Shown here piece after piece: positions 53,708 to 64,000 of a DNA stretch of 64,000 nucleotides. Both the position numbers and the translations under genes were made by a program. The number at the start of each line of letters is the position of its first letter. Position 1 is the stretch's first letter. Below the pieces are notes generated by a model. That model made no database searches, had not been told where the DNA came from, and was given only the letters and a program-made list of their open reading frames with translations. This DNA is from Homalodisca vitripennis (lineage: Eukaryota; Arthropoda; Insecta; Hemiptera; Cicadellidae): assembly GCF_021130785.1 (NCBI RefSeq), contig NW_025776222.1:62001-126000 (forward strand). The letters run 5' to 3'.

Positions 53708-55060
53708 ATGGAGACCTCCGATAACCCATTGGAGACCATCCACGACCTGCCGACTGAATCTCGACCCAGCAACGCCGTGCCACCCGGGACAGGTGAACAG
53801 GGCCCACGCCGGTCGGAATCCCAAAAATGCCTTTCCAAAGGCCACCTGACACCACCGCGGACTTCTGCTCCAGTTGCCCAGCTGATGGATCCAGCTACTT
53901 CTGAGGCCAACTCTGGAACTTCAGGCCGTCCTGTCACGGGTTTGAGGAAACGACAAGCGGCTCCAGCTCCGACTCTTCCGCCGAAAAGCCGACGGACGGA
54001 CACCAACGCAGGCGAAGACATGGACGTCGAGCGAGGGCCACGCATTCCTCCCATCATCCTGGACGTCCCAAAAGGATGGGCCAGCCATGCTGTTACCATC
54101 AAACAGCTGGTTGGGGGCGACCTGGAGGCAATCTGCACCGCTCGGACGCTACGGCTGAAGACAAGCACCGTGGCCCACTTTCGGCAACTACAAAGGTACT
54201 TACAGGAACAGGGGCTGAAGTTCCACACTTTCGCCATGACCACTGAGCGCCTCCTCAAGGATGGTGATCAAAGGTCTCCCAGCCACCCTATCGCCGGAAG
54301 AGGTTGTCGAGGCTTTCCAAGGAGATGGCTATGGCATCGTGGAGGCCAAGCTCCTGAAGACAAGACGTGGACAACCGACCAGCCTGTGGCTCATCACCCG
54401 TGGAGGCGATGGGCTCCGGCCTCCTACTGATGTCTACACTGCCCGGACTCTGATCTTCTGCAGGCTGGAGGTCAGGAAGTACACCAGGCCTAGTGGTACA
54501 GTCCAGTGCCACCGATGCCAGGGGTTTGTTCATGGCTCTAGCCACTGCCACCGTGAGCCCCGCTGCGTACTATGCGGTGATAATGATCCGGCAAGCCTCT
54601 GCCCGAAGGAAGCTTCAACCCCGGCCAGATGCTGCAATTGTGGAGAGGCCCACTCTGCCAACTACCGTGGGTGTGTCACCATCAAAAACGAGAAGCAGCT
54701 CTCGTATGCTGCCGTTGCCAGGAGGGTTCAGAGGCCTGTACATTCCAGTATTGAGCCTCCTAAGCCTCAAGAAGCTTCTGCTCCTGCCCCTCCTGTCACC
54801 GTAGATGACACCGCGGAGCCCTCCACTGAAAACCGGGAGGAAGACGACTTCGAGAGGGTAAGGCGTCGCCGTCATCGTCCAGCTCGGAAACCCGAAAATC
54901 GGGGGGCTCGTTCTCGTTCAACTCCGAAGACCTCAACCTCCGAGACACGTCAACCCCCTGCCTCTTATCAACTAGAGAACCCAACAATCGAGGAGACTCC
55001 TGCCCCTGCCAGACCAGCACTACCCAGGCCCACACCTCGTGCTGAGCCACCTAAGCCTGT
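53708..55060 (+). pseudogene. LINE ORF1 (gag-like, PRE_C2HC plus CCHC knuckles)
   Basis: Starts METSDNPLETIHDLP. The first part is Pro/Ser-rich, then VTIKQLVGGDLEAICTA and HFRQLQRYLQEQGLKFHTF (typical of the PRE_C2HC region). A frameshift near 54260 leads to IKGLPATLSPEEVVEAFQ and then three knuckles: CHRCQGFVHGSSHC, CVLCGDNDPASLC and CCNCGEAHSANYRGC. A long Pro/Ala/Arg tail follows. The protein would coat the RNA intermediate. The one shift breaks it. Confidence 0.85.
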
Positions 55061-55062
55061 TT

Positions 55063-56213
55063 CCATCCTACAAGAGACTCACTTCAGAGCGACAGATCGC
55101 TTCAATATCCCTAATTACCAGATATACCGCACCGATAGGCAGCTGCAGAACAACCGGCCAAGCGGAGGCTCGGCGATCATGGTGCATCTGCGAGTGACCT
55201 ATCGTCTCCTGGCCGCAGTCCCTGCCCCAGGACCTGAGATTACCCGGATTTCCATCCACTACAGCTCAGCCGAACTGGAGATTGCCTCCGTCTACAATCC
55301 ACCTAAAACACTCTGCAAACTCGCTGCCATGATGCCCTGCTGCGTCCTGGTTCCCCTGCACTTGTTGCTGGGGACCTCAATGCAAAGCATCTGGACTGGG
55401 CATGCCGGAACACCAACTCCAACGGCAGAAGTCTCCACCGTCTCCTGGATAACCGACTCCACATCCAACTACTGACACCTGAGGAGCCCACGCAATACAA
55501 TCACAATGGACGGCACCTCCCGGACATACTGGACATCGGTATAGCTGGCTCGCTGGACGGACACATCGAGGTGTTTGCAGTGTCTGGTCTCTCGTCAGAC
55601 CACGTGCCAGTTGTCTTCGACCTCTCGGATGACGGAGCGCCATCATATCCTCCTACTCGTCCCACCAAGATCAACTGGCACCACTTTGCAAACCACCTCG
55701 CTGAGAGACATCGGCCACCACCAACTCCTGCCGAGTCACCGGACCAGCTAGACCGACAATTAAAACGACTTGACTTCCATCCTCCAAGAAGCTATGACGG
55801 CCTCGTCATATCCTCTCTCCCGGACTGACATCTCTCCACCTCTACCCGAGGAGTTGAGAGAGGAGATTCGCCTTCGAAGCAGATTGCGAAGGGATTATCA
55901 GCAGTTCCGATGTCCCCACGCCAAGCAGACCTTCAACCGCCAGGCCAGGAAGTGCTCTCGTCTCCTGGCTGAACACAGAGCGGCTGCGTGGGATGACTTT
56001 GTGGAACATCAAGCTGACGGTGGTGTCGGCGGCATCTGGAAAATCTCCAGGGCACCTCGAGGGGAGTACAAGACCAACCGACCACTTCATGGACAGCGTG
56101 GTATTGTCTACTCCCCTGGAGATCGAGCAGAGCCCTTCGCCGACACCACCGAAGGCCGTGTGAGGTCGCTGGGGGCCAATCCTCGGCCCCACCCCCCCCC
56201 CCCCCCACCCCAC
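55063..56213 (+). pseudogene. LINE ORF2 fragment: endonuclease and linker, no reverse transcriptase
   Basis: SILQETHFRATDRFNIPNY begins abruptly after the ORF1 tail, so the start of ORF2 is deleted. RLLAAVPAPGPEITRISIHY and IASVYNPPKT follow; after a shift near 55316 the pieces NTNSNG, EEPTQYNHN and LPDILDIGI (apurinic-endonuclease type), then SSDHVPVVFDL appear. The linker EELREEIRLRSRLRRDYQQF and a PLHGQRGIVYSPGDRAEPF block end at the C-run. At least three frame changes are present. Confidence 0.8.
56192..56206. repeat. C15 homopolymer
   Basis: Fifteen consecutive C, bracketed by CCCCA and ACCCC, at the end of the LINE fragment. Very unusual in this AT-rich context and prone to assembly error. 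Confidence 0.95.
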
Positions 56214-56534
56214 ACCTGATCCGTGCCTGACCGTTATAATTAATTAATGTTTTTACTAAAAAAGTTTTTTTTATAAACACATCGCTGTACATTTTTAGTA
56301 CTTTTTTCTAATTCTTATATTATATACCAAACCAAATCATGTTTTGGCTGATGACCAATTTCATACTTGGAGAATATATTTCATTGATTTTACAAAACAC
56401 TAGGCTTATTGCTTATACTCGTAAATGCTTTAGTCCTAGAGCAGAAAATAAATACAAACACATTCTATGGTTTACTTCTATAATTATAAAAGAACATCAC
56501 TTGCGTAGGATAAAATATGGACATTTTCCTTGAG

Positions 56535-57900
56535 AGAATCCAGCTGATATATCCCCTACAGATATACACATCCAAATTACTTATATCCATAGAAACATTG
56601 GAAGAAAAGTTCGGAGTATTTCAATATTCTGAATTGCTCAATATTATATTCAAAAATTCACTATAATCGCAGGACCTCGGAAAACCAGTGAACAAGGAAC
56701 ACGATGTGAGGCTCAGAGAGAGGACCAGGACCAGGAAAAATGTACGTTATTTTTATTGTTTGTATATCGTTGTTTCTGCTCTCACTATCTCTTGAGATCC
56801 AAAGTACGTAGTATACATGCTAGTTTTATTGACAATTTATCACAGCACAAATCACTTTCCCATTTATATTAATATTATTGATTATAAGTAGATAATAATG
56901 TATTAAAATACTAACTTAATTAATATTAAAAAGAAATTTTTGTTTCGTTATTTTTACTACCTTTATACCTTGCACTAGGATAATTACTATGCACAATACA
57001 TCTCACTGTACGTTCTCCGTAAAAGTTATGGTATGTTGACTGTTACATTTCAGTTTTGAGCTGTTTTGAATTTCCCATATACCTAAAGCATGCATGCTGA
57101 CTGAATAGGCTTAATATTTTCTAAGGTAGGCTATTCAATAATGTTAAGAATTTTGAATCTGAAATAGTTCATAGTATCATATAATTGTTTACGAAAACAA
57201 TTTCTTAGCTATGTCTCATAGATATCTTCCCTGTATTCGGTAAGTAGCATAAATATTAACATAAAGTTGAAAGTAGTTTATAATGACTTATACTAAAATA
57301 GACCAACTAAATCATAGTTATGGCTCTCAATATGTCTGGCAAACAAAGTGCGTAGTTTGCATAGTAGATTAATAGACAATTTATCACAGAATAAGTCACA
57401 AGACCAGTACATATATTATTGATTGTAAATTAATAACAGGATATAAAAAGTAATAGCGTGATTACAAGGAAACATAATTGTATGTCTGTTGATCTTTCAT
57501 TACTTTTCGATCTTGTAATGGGATGATTACTACACAAAATAAATGCCACTGGAACGTTCTCCGTAAAAGGTATGGTATGTTGGTTAAGTTTGCGCTTTAG
57601 GCTGTGTTTAATCCCCCATGTACCTAAAGCGCGCATGGAGATTCGGCTTAATATTTTCCAAGATATTTAACGACCGCATGAGATTTGAATCTGATTCATA
57701 CAGCTGATAGAATCGTAGAATTATATAAGAAAACAATTATTGTCTTAGCTGTGTCTCACACCTATCATCCCTGTATTCATTAGTGGCATAAATACTAACA
57801 TAAAGCTGAAAGTAGTTTAAATTGACTGACTAATACTAAAATAGACCTACTAATGGTGTTTAAAATTATGTAAATATTTATCTACTTGTAAATAGTTTAG
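56535..57900 (-). repeat. Inverted copies of the dispersed host repeat
   Basis: 56.55-56.73 kb is the reverse complement of about 300-450 ('aacaaggaacacgatgt', 'aggacctcggaaaacca'). 56.98-57.1 and 57.43-57.65 kb are two inverted copies of the 40.57-40.84 kb segment ('gtacctaaagc' and 'acgttctccgtaaaa'). They are tandem versions about 530 bp apart. Confidence 0.75.
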
Positions 57901-58152
57901 CAAAAAAACGGTATTTTAATTTATTTTGTTAGGTACACTCTCATAGTACAGTTATGAATGCGTACTGGGAATTTTCAAATCCTTAAAACTTTTCGCTTAA
58001 ACTTAACTATAGTTTCCGTTCACGACAAAACGTTTGCAATATAGCAACATTAATGCAATATAGCAAGATTAATTATAGTATAATAATCCAAAAGGTGTAC
58101 TTGAATGTCTAGTGGGCACAATCTGCAGAAATAATTACTAGAACGAGCCTAG

Positions 58153-58236
58153 TAGGCACGTTCTACCGTAGCTGAGTAATTCTGTCTCAGCTTATTAACT
58201 TAAGGGCCTGAGTTCGAGTGCTGGTTCGTGCATGCT
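58153..58236 (+). other. tRNA-like (SINE-type) sequence
   Basis: TAGCTGAGTAATTCTG resembles an A box and GAGTTCGAGTGCTGG a B box, with GCACG at the start and CGTGC at the end able to pair. The anticodon region is not convincing, so it is more likely the tRNA-derived head of a SINE than a functional tRNA. Confidence 0.35.
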
Positions 58237-58239
58237 GTT

Positions 58240-59400
58240 TTCGTATGATAAAAATAACCTTTACCTTCTCTGAAGAATTAATAAAAAAAGTCTTCGTTAG
58301 TATTTGATTTTGAATAAAGGCATAAATATAAACCTAGAATTCAGTCCCAAAATGTACTTTTTGTTGAATTCGTTTAATACTTTTCTAGTTCGGGACCTAT
58401 AGCGGTTTATATACAAAGGTATTTAGTTGAATCTTTGTTTAGTTGACAAATGATGTAAACTAATAGATTTAAGACCTGTTACTTTTAAGCTGAAGGCTTC
58501 TAAAACGTTTCAGGGTCACTCACTATTTCTTCACACAAAAACTCAAATAAATATATTGAATATTTATGTTACGACATTTCTGTCATAATAAAGGGAATTT
58601 TATTTCAAACGATATGAAAGGGAGAACAGTTTTGAGAATGTACATTTGGAGTAACTAAGATGTTCATAAGTGTTCTTAGGATCTGGTTTTTCCAAGAAAC
58701 TGGTGTTTAGTTTCTATGAAGATGTGTACTGTTTCATTTATTCTAAAGAATTCAAAGAATTCCGGTAATGTTTTACTCCACAACTTTACAAACCCATCAG
58801 ATATCTCCTGCTGTAATGTTCATTAAAACATGTACCAACATCTGTAGATGTAGATTTTAACATACAAATCCTACTTTTGATGTTTTTCTCTTAATACAGC
58901 TACTCCAAAACCCCTTCATGATCTACATTAGTCCTACTTAATTTATATCATATGTAAATTTAGATTATATAAGTATGAAATATTATAAGCGAAAATAAAC
59001 TTTTTATTTAATTATACAGATATCAACTTTCTGTTATATAGTAAAAATTGATACGGTTCCTCTGCTTTAGATATATTAGTTCATTTAGCTGTCAGATAAC
59101 GAAACAATCTCCCAATGACAGTTACATATTTACAATGCTGCTAAATCACATAATGACCAGGAGACACTATAAAGTCCCTCATATAAGAGTTAAGCTAAAT
59201 TTATGAATTAAGTTAAGCTTTGACTTCTTAGAAATAAAGCAATATGTAGTGTAAGTTTTAATTTTGAATTTTTAAGTTTAGAACCTATAAATAATTTAAA
59301 TTTGAAGGACATTTTTTCAGAGTATGGAAGGTTTCACGATTACAAGTTTAAATTTTAAAAGCTTTTTCCTTAACAAGTTCAACAGGGCTAGCGATTTATT
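58240..59400. other. Intergenic; no gene seen
   Basis: AT-rich text with no recognised element or reading frame. Confidence 0.5.
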
Positions 59401-60580
59401 ACACTTAATTTCTGTCATATCTACTTCAGCACACAGCAATTGCGATACTATTCATTCATGACGTATTTATATATTAAAATATTCCTTAACAAATTTTTAC
59501 TAAATTTCAATAATATGTAATAACTGAAATAAGAATTGAATTTTAAATTTAACAATATAGTTATTCGCTGCTTAACGTGTGTCAGGACGCAGTGTATTTT
59601 GTAGTTTAATATATAAATATCATATGTCGTAGTAAGATGTACATAGTAATATCAAGTACAATATATTTTTATATAGATGGTAGCAATGGCGTATAAAACC
59701 AATTTACATATTCTGTTATCTTACGAAATACTTATGTTTAGCTTTTTGGACATTTCCCATAGAGTATTATTAATAGACAAGTGTACCAATAGGTAATAAA
59801 GTCACAATTTAGATAATCCTGTAAGACGATATATCATCATGCAATAGTAATAAATTTCTCGTAAATTAAAGAAATTTTTGTCTCAAAAATAAATATAATA
59901 CCGCAAATTACATTTGAGACCCTTGTTAGGTTATTTTTTAATTAGTAAGTAGGCTTCTCAGGTAACAAAGGCGCATTGTGAGAGAATTTTATACGGTAAT
60001 CTCATACGGTAGTAATCAATTCTTTACGAAGACTTAAAGAATGGAAGATCACAAATGAGTATAGTATCTAAATTTTATGATTTAAAACAATTTCGTTAAT
60101 GTTTTTAGCCTAAATGTTGTGGCATTGTAAGCTAACTAATATAATTATTAATGAAGTAGAGTGCAATTTATAAAATAATTATATTATTAAATGAACCAAT
60201 TAGAGGATGTAGTTTTATTTAGCCTATATTTTTTTATATGAGAAATAAAAGAACAAGACATTTTATCATGCAGACGCGAGATGCCTGCACTTACACTATA
60301 TGGATAATAGAACAGAATATATAGAGGAATTATAAATATACTAGCATTTATTGGTACGTCTATGAGCCCAACCAGCAACACAATATATTAACTGTCTAAA
60401 ATATTGGCTTGATGTAATCGTTAAGTATTCATTAGTTGTAGTAATAAATTAAAAACCAAGGTATCACAATTTAGGTACATTTAACAAAATTAAGGTTATT
60501 TTAAAGCATAAACTAACTTCTGTCTTGAAAAAATATTAAATTTTTGTAAATATTCATTTGGGATTTTAATTTATAATCAA
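59400..60580. repeat. Dispersed host repeat, copy D
   Basis: Matches 43.45-43.77 kb ('atatagatgg.agcaatg', 'ttggacatttccca', 'agtcacaatttagataatcctg') and then 23.2-23.75 kb ('ctcaggtaacaaaggcgcattgtgagag', 'accaattagaggatgt', 'atggataatagaacagaatat'). Same strand as copies A and B. Confidence 0.75.
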
Positions 60581-60879
60581 ATGTTAATAATTCAAAATGT
60601 GTCCCGAGTTAGCGAAACTAGACTTCACCGGAAGTCTCCTCAACCGCAACAGGAGGTCTCGGAATCGCGCCCCTCCCAAACTCGGAGCAAAGCATAAAAA
60701 AACAACCATATGCCACTAGTGAGAAGAGAGACAAAGAGAGGCAAAATTTCCAGTACATAATATAATTAAATAGGTGGCAACATCTTTACACAAAAAAACA
60801 ATAAAATAAATTCCCTTGCCATAGAAGTAAATAAAATATTTAAACTGCCGCACCACGGTGCACCGAGTACCTTACAAAC

Positions 60880-61050
60880 TAAATAACAAAATAAATAGAA
60901 TTCCAATATTGACAATAACAAAATAAATAGCATTTGACATATAAATAACATAATAAATAGAAATTAGACACATAAATAACATAATTTATAGAAATTTGAC
61001 ATATAAATAACATAATAAAATATAGAAATTTGACATAAATAACATAGTTA
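60880..61050. repeat. AT-rich minisatellite, ~36-bp unit
   Basis: Four or five variants of 'acatataaataacataata' plus 'aatagaaatttg', with units about 32-37 bp long. Confidence 0.8.
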
Positions 61051-61171
61051 CAGGTACGGCATGTAGGAAAAATTTTTAACTGGTAATTATTATGAACTGA
61101 GGGGAGAGAAAATGTTGTAGAATTTCTAGGCCCACTATTTTTAAAAGGTAATTTTGTTTCAAGTTTGTAGC

Positions 61172-61172
<1 letters not shown>

Positions 61173-61216
<44 letters not shown>
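61173..61216. repeat. A31 tract followed by (TA)n
   Basis: 31 consecutive A then about six TA. It may be the 3' tail of a plus-strand retroposon, but no body was recognised upstream. Confidence 0.9.
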
Positions 61217-62720
61217 TTAAAGCGGATTTTCGAAGGAGGCGGGGGCTTAGTTGCCTCCACGAATCCGAATTAAAGATGAAATCCTCCCATTCAGATCATG
61301 TCACTAAACTAAATAAATACTAGTTAATATTAACACTGGCCCTCCTCCAGATATAATATCTGGCAGCGCTCCATAAAACCCAATCCTCTCAAGTTCAGTA
61401 CAAGAAGAAGGAAAAAACATTTTATATCCAACCTTGTTCAAGACGAAATGAATTACAGACAGTCCAGTTGGATGACGGTTCAGTAGCGCTGGCAGGGCGC
61501 TTGCATTCAATTTTGGTTTAACAGTGCTGTTTCATTGGGCAGACTCGCCGCACCAGTCCTTTTGACGGCACTCACGGGACCCTATTAAATGCCAACATAA
61601 CCAGTACATATTCAGAAGAGTTTATAATTATTAGTTTATAATTAGTTATATAATTATGTTTGGCACAAAGTAAATATAAAATATTTAAATTTAACAATTA
61701 AAAATAACAATCTGTAGCTAACAGTGCCTTTTAAATATTGAAAAACTGTCTCCCGAAAATAACTCAAGACACCAAGTATTATAAGATACACTACTTGGTG
61801 ACAATATTAAATATTACATACAAAACAAATTTTCAAATATTTAAACATTTACTTATAGGCTAGAACAGCCATATTAAATTATTCAGCTTGGTAACATTTA
61901 CATGTAAAAATAATTCATTGTATTTTAATCATTCTATAATATTAATTGTAACGTAAATTATGTAATTTACAAATAATAACAGTACATTATTTCCCAAATA
62001 ACAATAATTAAATTATAATCCAATACTAAGCCGTTCACGCTACTATAAAGCAAGTAATTAATTAAACAATAAAATAGAAATCATGAATGTTGTCCTCAAT
62101 TTTTGCACGCAACACAAAACACGAGGTAACAAAATACGCAAATTCTGTACCGTCTCGCTTACACTAAATAAAGACAAGGTGATTACTAAATAAATAACTT
62201 CCGTTCGCCGAACGGATCAATTAGAATGCACTAGTCCAAAATATAATATTTAACTGGCATAGTTAATAAATAACAAATTAGAACGTTACGAAAGACAGGA
62301 TAGGACACTTTGCGACACGAAAACGTACACGAGGAATACAAATTACAAAAATAAAAAATAAACTTCTTTTAACTAAGCAACGAAAATTATGTGTCTGCTT
62401 GGGAGAGAAAAACCACCAACTATTTTAAGTTAAGAGAGTGAAAGAGAAAAAACAATTACCTGCCGAAAGTCGGAGAATTAGCCAGCCATGGGCATCAGGA
62501 CGAGCAGTCAACAGCCAGAGATTCACGTCGCCTCTGCCGAACGTGTCCGACCGCTCCGATCAGAAGCCGCTGCCGGTAATCAGCTTGTCAGTAATCAGTC
62601 AAGGCTAACCACCTGACCTCGACCAATCAGTCCATCCAGGCAGAAAACTGGCGACTGACAAAAGTGGCCGAGGTGGGAAAAATAATAGACAAAACTATCT
62701 AAACTGAGCCCCGGCTCAAA

Positions 62721-64000
62721 TGTTTGCATCTAAACACGTTAAAAGCGGCTATTGTCCACACATTAATTTAAATCAGAAATCGAAAAGAGGAATTTTCAGA
62801 TATATTTTTTTTCCAAATAATGTTTATTTGAGTGTTAAACCACAAGGATAACTTATTACAATTTACTATTAATATTTATTAATGTAATTAAATTTGATAC
62901 CATCATTTGAAACCATCTTTTCATAAATTAATTACGCTTCCAGCTTTCTTGTAAATTAAATTGTATATCTTATAACGCATAATGTCCAAAACTTTAAACG
63001 TGTACCATTTTCTTGCTTATAGTTTTTAAACGTCAAATAAATGTAAGATGTCACAGAGTATGGCGTTGATTTGTGAAACCCCCTTGAACACATCCTTCGT
63101 TGAAAACATCATAATCCTGAAGGATTTTTGAAAGGAAAATCGTTGAAGTATAAGTTCTGTAATCATGTGTAATACACCATATACATGGTAAATTTTACTA
63201 CTCATTTATAACGTAAAATTAGAGAAGGCATTTCCTACAGATGTGGGTAACCAATCCAACGAGTCATGAACTAAATATTATTATGCACAAACCTGCAAGA
63301 TTATGACAACCATCTAAGGCAGTAACCGGGTCAATTCGGAGCTTATTGCTAGACAGGATATCCTTAGGATGCAAGCCAATACGACCAAGTGTTGAACTAC
63401 AAAACAAAAACCTCAAACGTTAGTCTAGGTATAATCCCGTAGATATAAATCAAATTTAAAGCTTCAGCTGAAGATCAAAAGACCCTACGATCGGAAGCCT
63501 GCACTATATTAGTAACTATATCCCCTAGCAACAAACCTTTCCAGTAGTGGTCTCCATTCTGTCACCTATCAAGAACAACATTAGGAACTTGACTTGGCAT
63601 CAAATCGCTGATAGAGCTTCCTCGACAAAAAAGGACCAATGGCCCACCATTATGCTCTCTTCCAAATGTGACCAGAGCAGCCTGGGCCGGGTCAATACAA
63701 ATACAATTCTATCTAACCAGTTTACTGCTCCCGTTAGGGTTGCATTAGTCAATTCCGAGACTGTGATTTTAAATTTACCAGTCACAAGAAGTATCATGTC
63801 TTCTCATCTGCATACATCTGTTGGAAAAGACCTCTACTGTTACAGACCTAAACAGGTCGTCCATAACAAGAAGAAAGGACGCCATTCTATGGAGAGCCTT
63901 AAGTGGTACTTTCACTGATCCTTTCACCCAAAATAGTGGGTTTTACGATTCTAAATTATTAGTAGGAATTTATGATCCAAAAATTCCTGTACTGTTGAAT
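62721..64000. other. Window end; possible decayed element at 63.5-63.9 kb
   Basis: An open frame at 63547-63918 (begins SILSPIKNNIRNLTWHQIAD; first codon ATG) has no recognised domain. Its last part is the short repeat shared with 43.79 kb, so it is probably part of an old repeat rather than a gene. Confidence 0.35.

Larger units (their letters stand above)
53655..56213 (+). mobile_element. Jockey-like LINE, 3'-truncated and internally deleted
   Basis: Sharply GC-rich compared with its surroundings. It holds a gag-like ORF1 with three zinc knuckles fused in frame to a partial ORF2 endonuclease and linker; no reverse transcriptase follows. It ends at a C15 run (56192-56206) and a short tail. 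Loss of the 3' part is unusual, because most LINE fragments lose their 5' end. Confidence 0.85.
60590..62720. other. Unassigned 2.1-kb block, more GC-rich at both ends
   Basis: It starts near 'tgtcccgagttagcgaaac' and ends near 'ctgagccccggctcaaatg'. A CpG-containing stretch at 62465-62640 has, on the minus strand, a good splice donor (CGGCAG|GTAATTG, at 62461). This could be a minus-strand first exon or promoter, or a large non-autonomous element. No protein match was recognised. It contains a minisatellite and a poly-A tract. Confidence 0.35.

Overview
The window looks like arthropod, most likely insect, nuclear DNA: it is AT-rich, has eukaryotic transposons of many classes, (AT)n microsatellites and a spliced transposase, and contains no host protein gene that I can identify. 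The order within insects is not resolved; the mix of elements would suit a hemipteran, but that is a guess. Most of the non-transposon sequence is one old, diverged dispersed repeat family that recurs at least six times, and younger elements have inserted into it.

Region by region. (1) 1-1727 and 19369-24.5 kb: a host repeat copy split by a Polinton. (2) 1728-19362: a full-length Polinton/Maverick (17,635 bp; 6-bp target duplication TGTAGT; ~481-bp terminal inverted repeats; 5'-AG ends). It encodes protein-primed DNA polymerase B, a retroviral-type integrase, double-jelly-roll major capsid, penton-like minor capsid, a packaging ATPase, an adenain-type protease, a phospholipase-A2 virion protein, a fibre-like protein, a possible VLTF3-type transcription factor, a BRO protein, several small zinc proteins and a gene carried once in each inverted repeat. 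(3) 20.9-21.4 kb: mariner fragment. (4) 24.6-25.7 kb: Mutator-like transposase pseudogene. (5) 28.2-28.7 kb: PIF1/Helitron helicase fossil. (6) 30302-40058: Ty3/gypsy element with env, 284-bp LTRs and target duplication GTAT; its gag side is replaced by a second copy of its own flank. (7) 40.06-46.9 kb: repeated modules. (8) 46893-49692: piggyBac element flanked by TTAA, with a degraded transposase. (9) 53.6-56.2 kb: Jockey-like LINE with ORF1 and part of the ORF2 endonuclease, no reverse transcriptase. (10) 56.2-64 kb: inverted and direct copies of the host repeat, a tRNA-like piece and an unexplained 2.1-kb block.

How the Polinton genes fit together: the polymerase and integrase copy and insert the element; the capsid, penton, ATPase, protease, PLA2 and fibre-like proteins would build and deliver a particle. 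At least 13 gene starts carry the same TAAATGG context under a T-rich stretch, reminiscent of poxvirus late promoters. Together with the possible VLTF3-like zinc-ribbon protein this suggests virus-style transcription, and it is the most interesting signal in the window. Several genes (ATPase, protease, fibre-like protein) have frame breaks, so this copy is probably decaying or the assembly has homopolymer errors.
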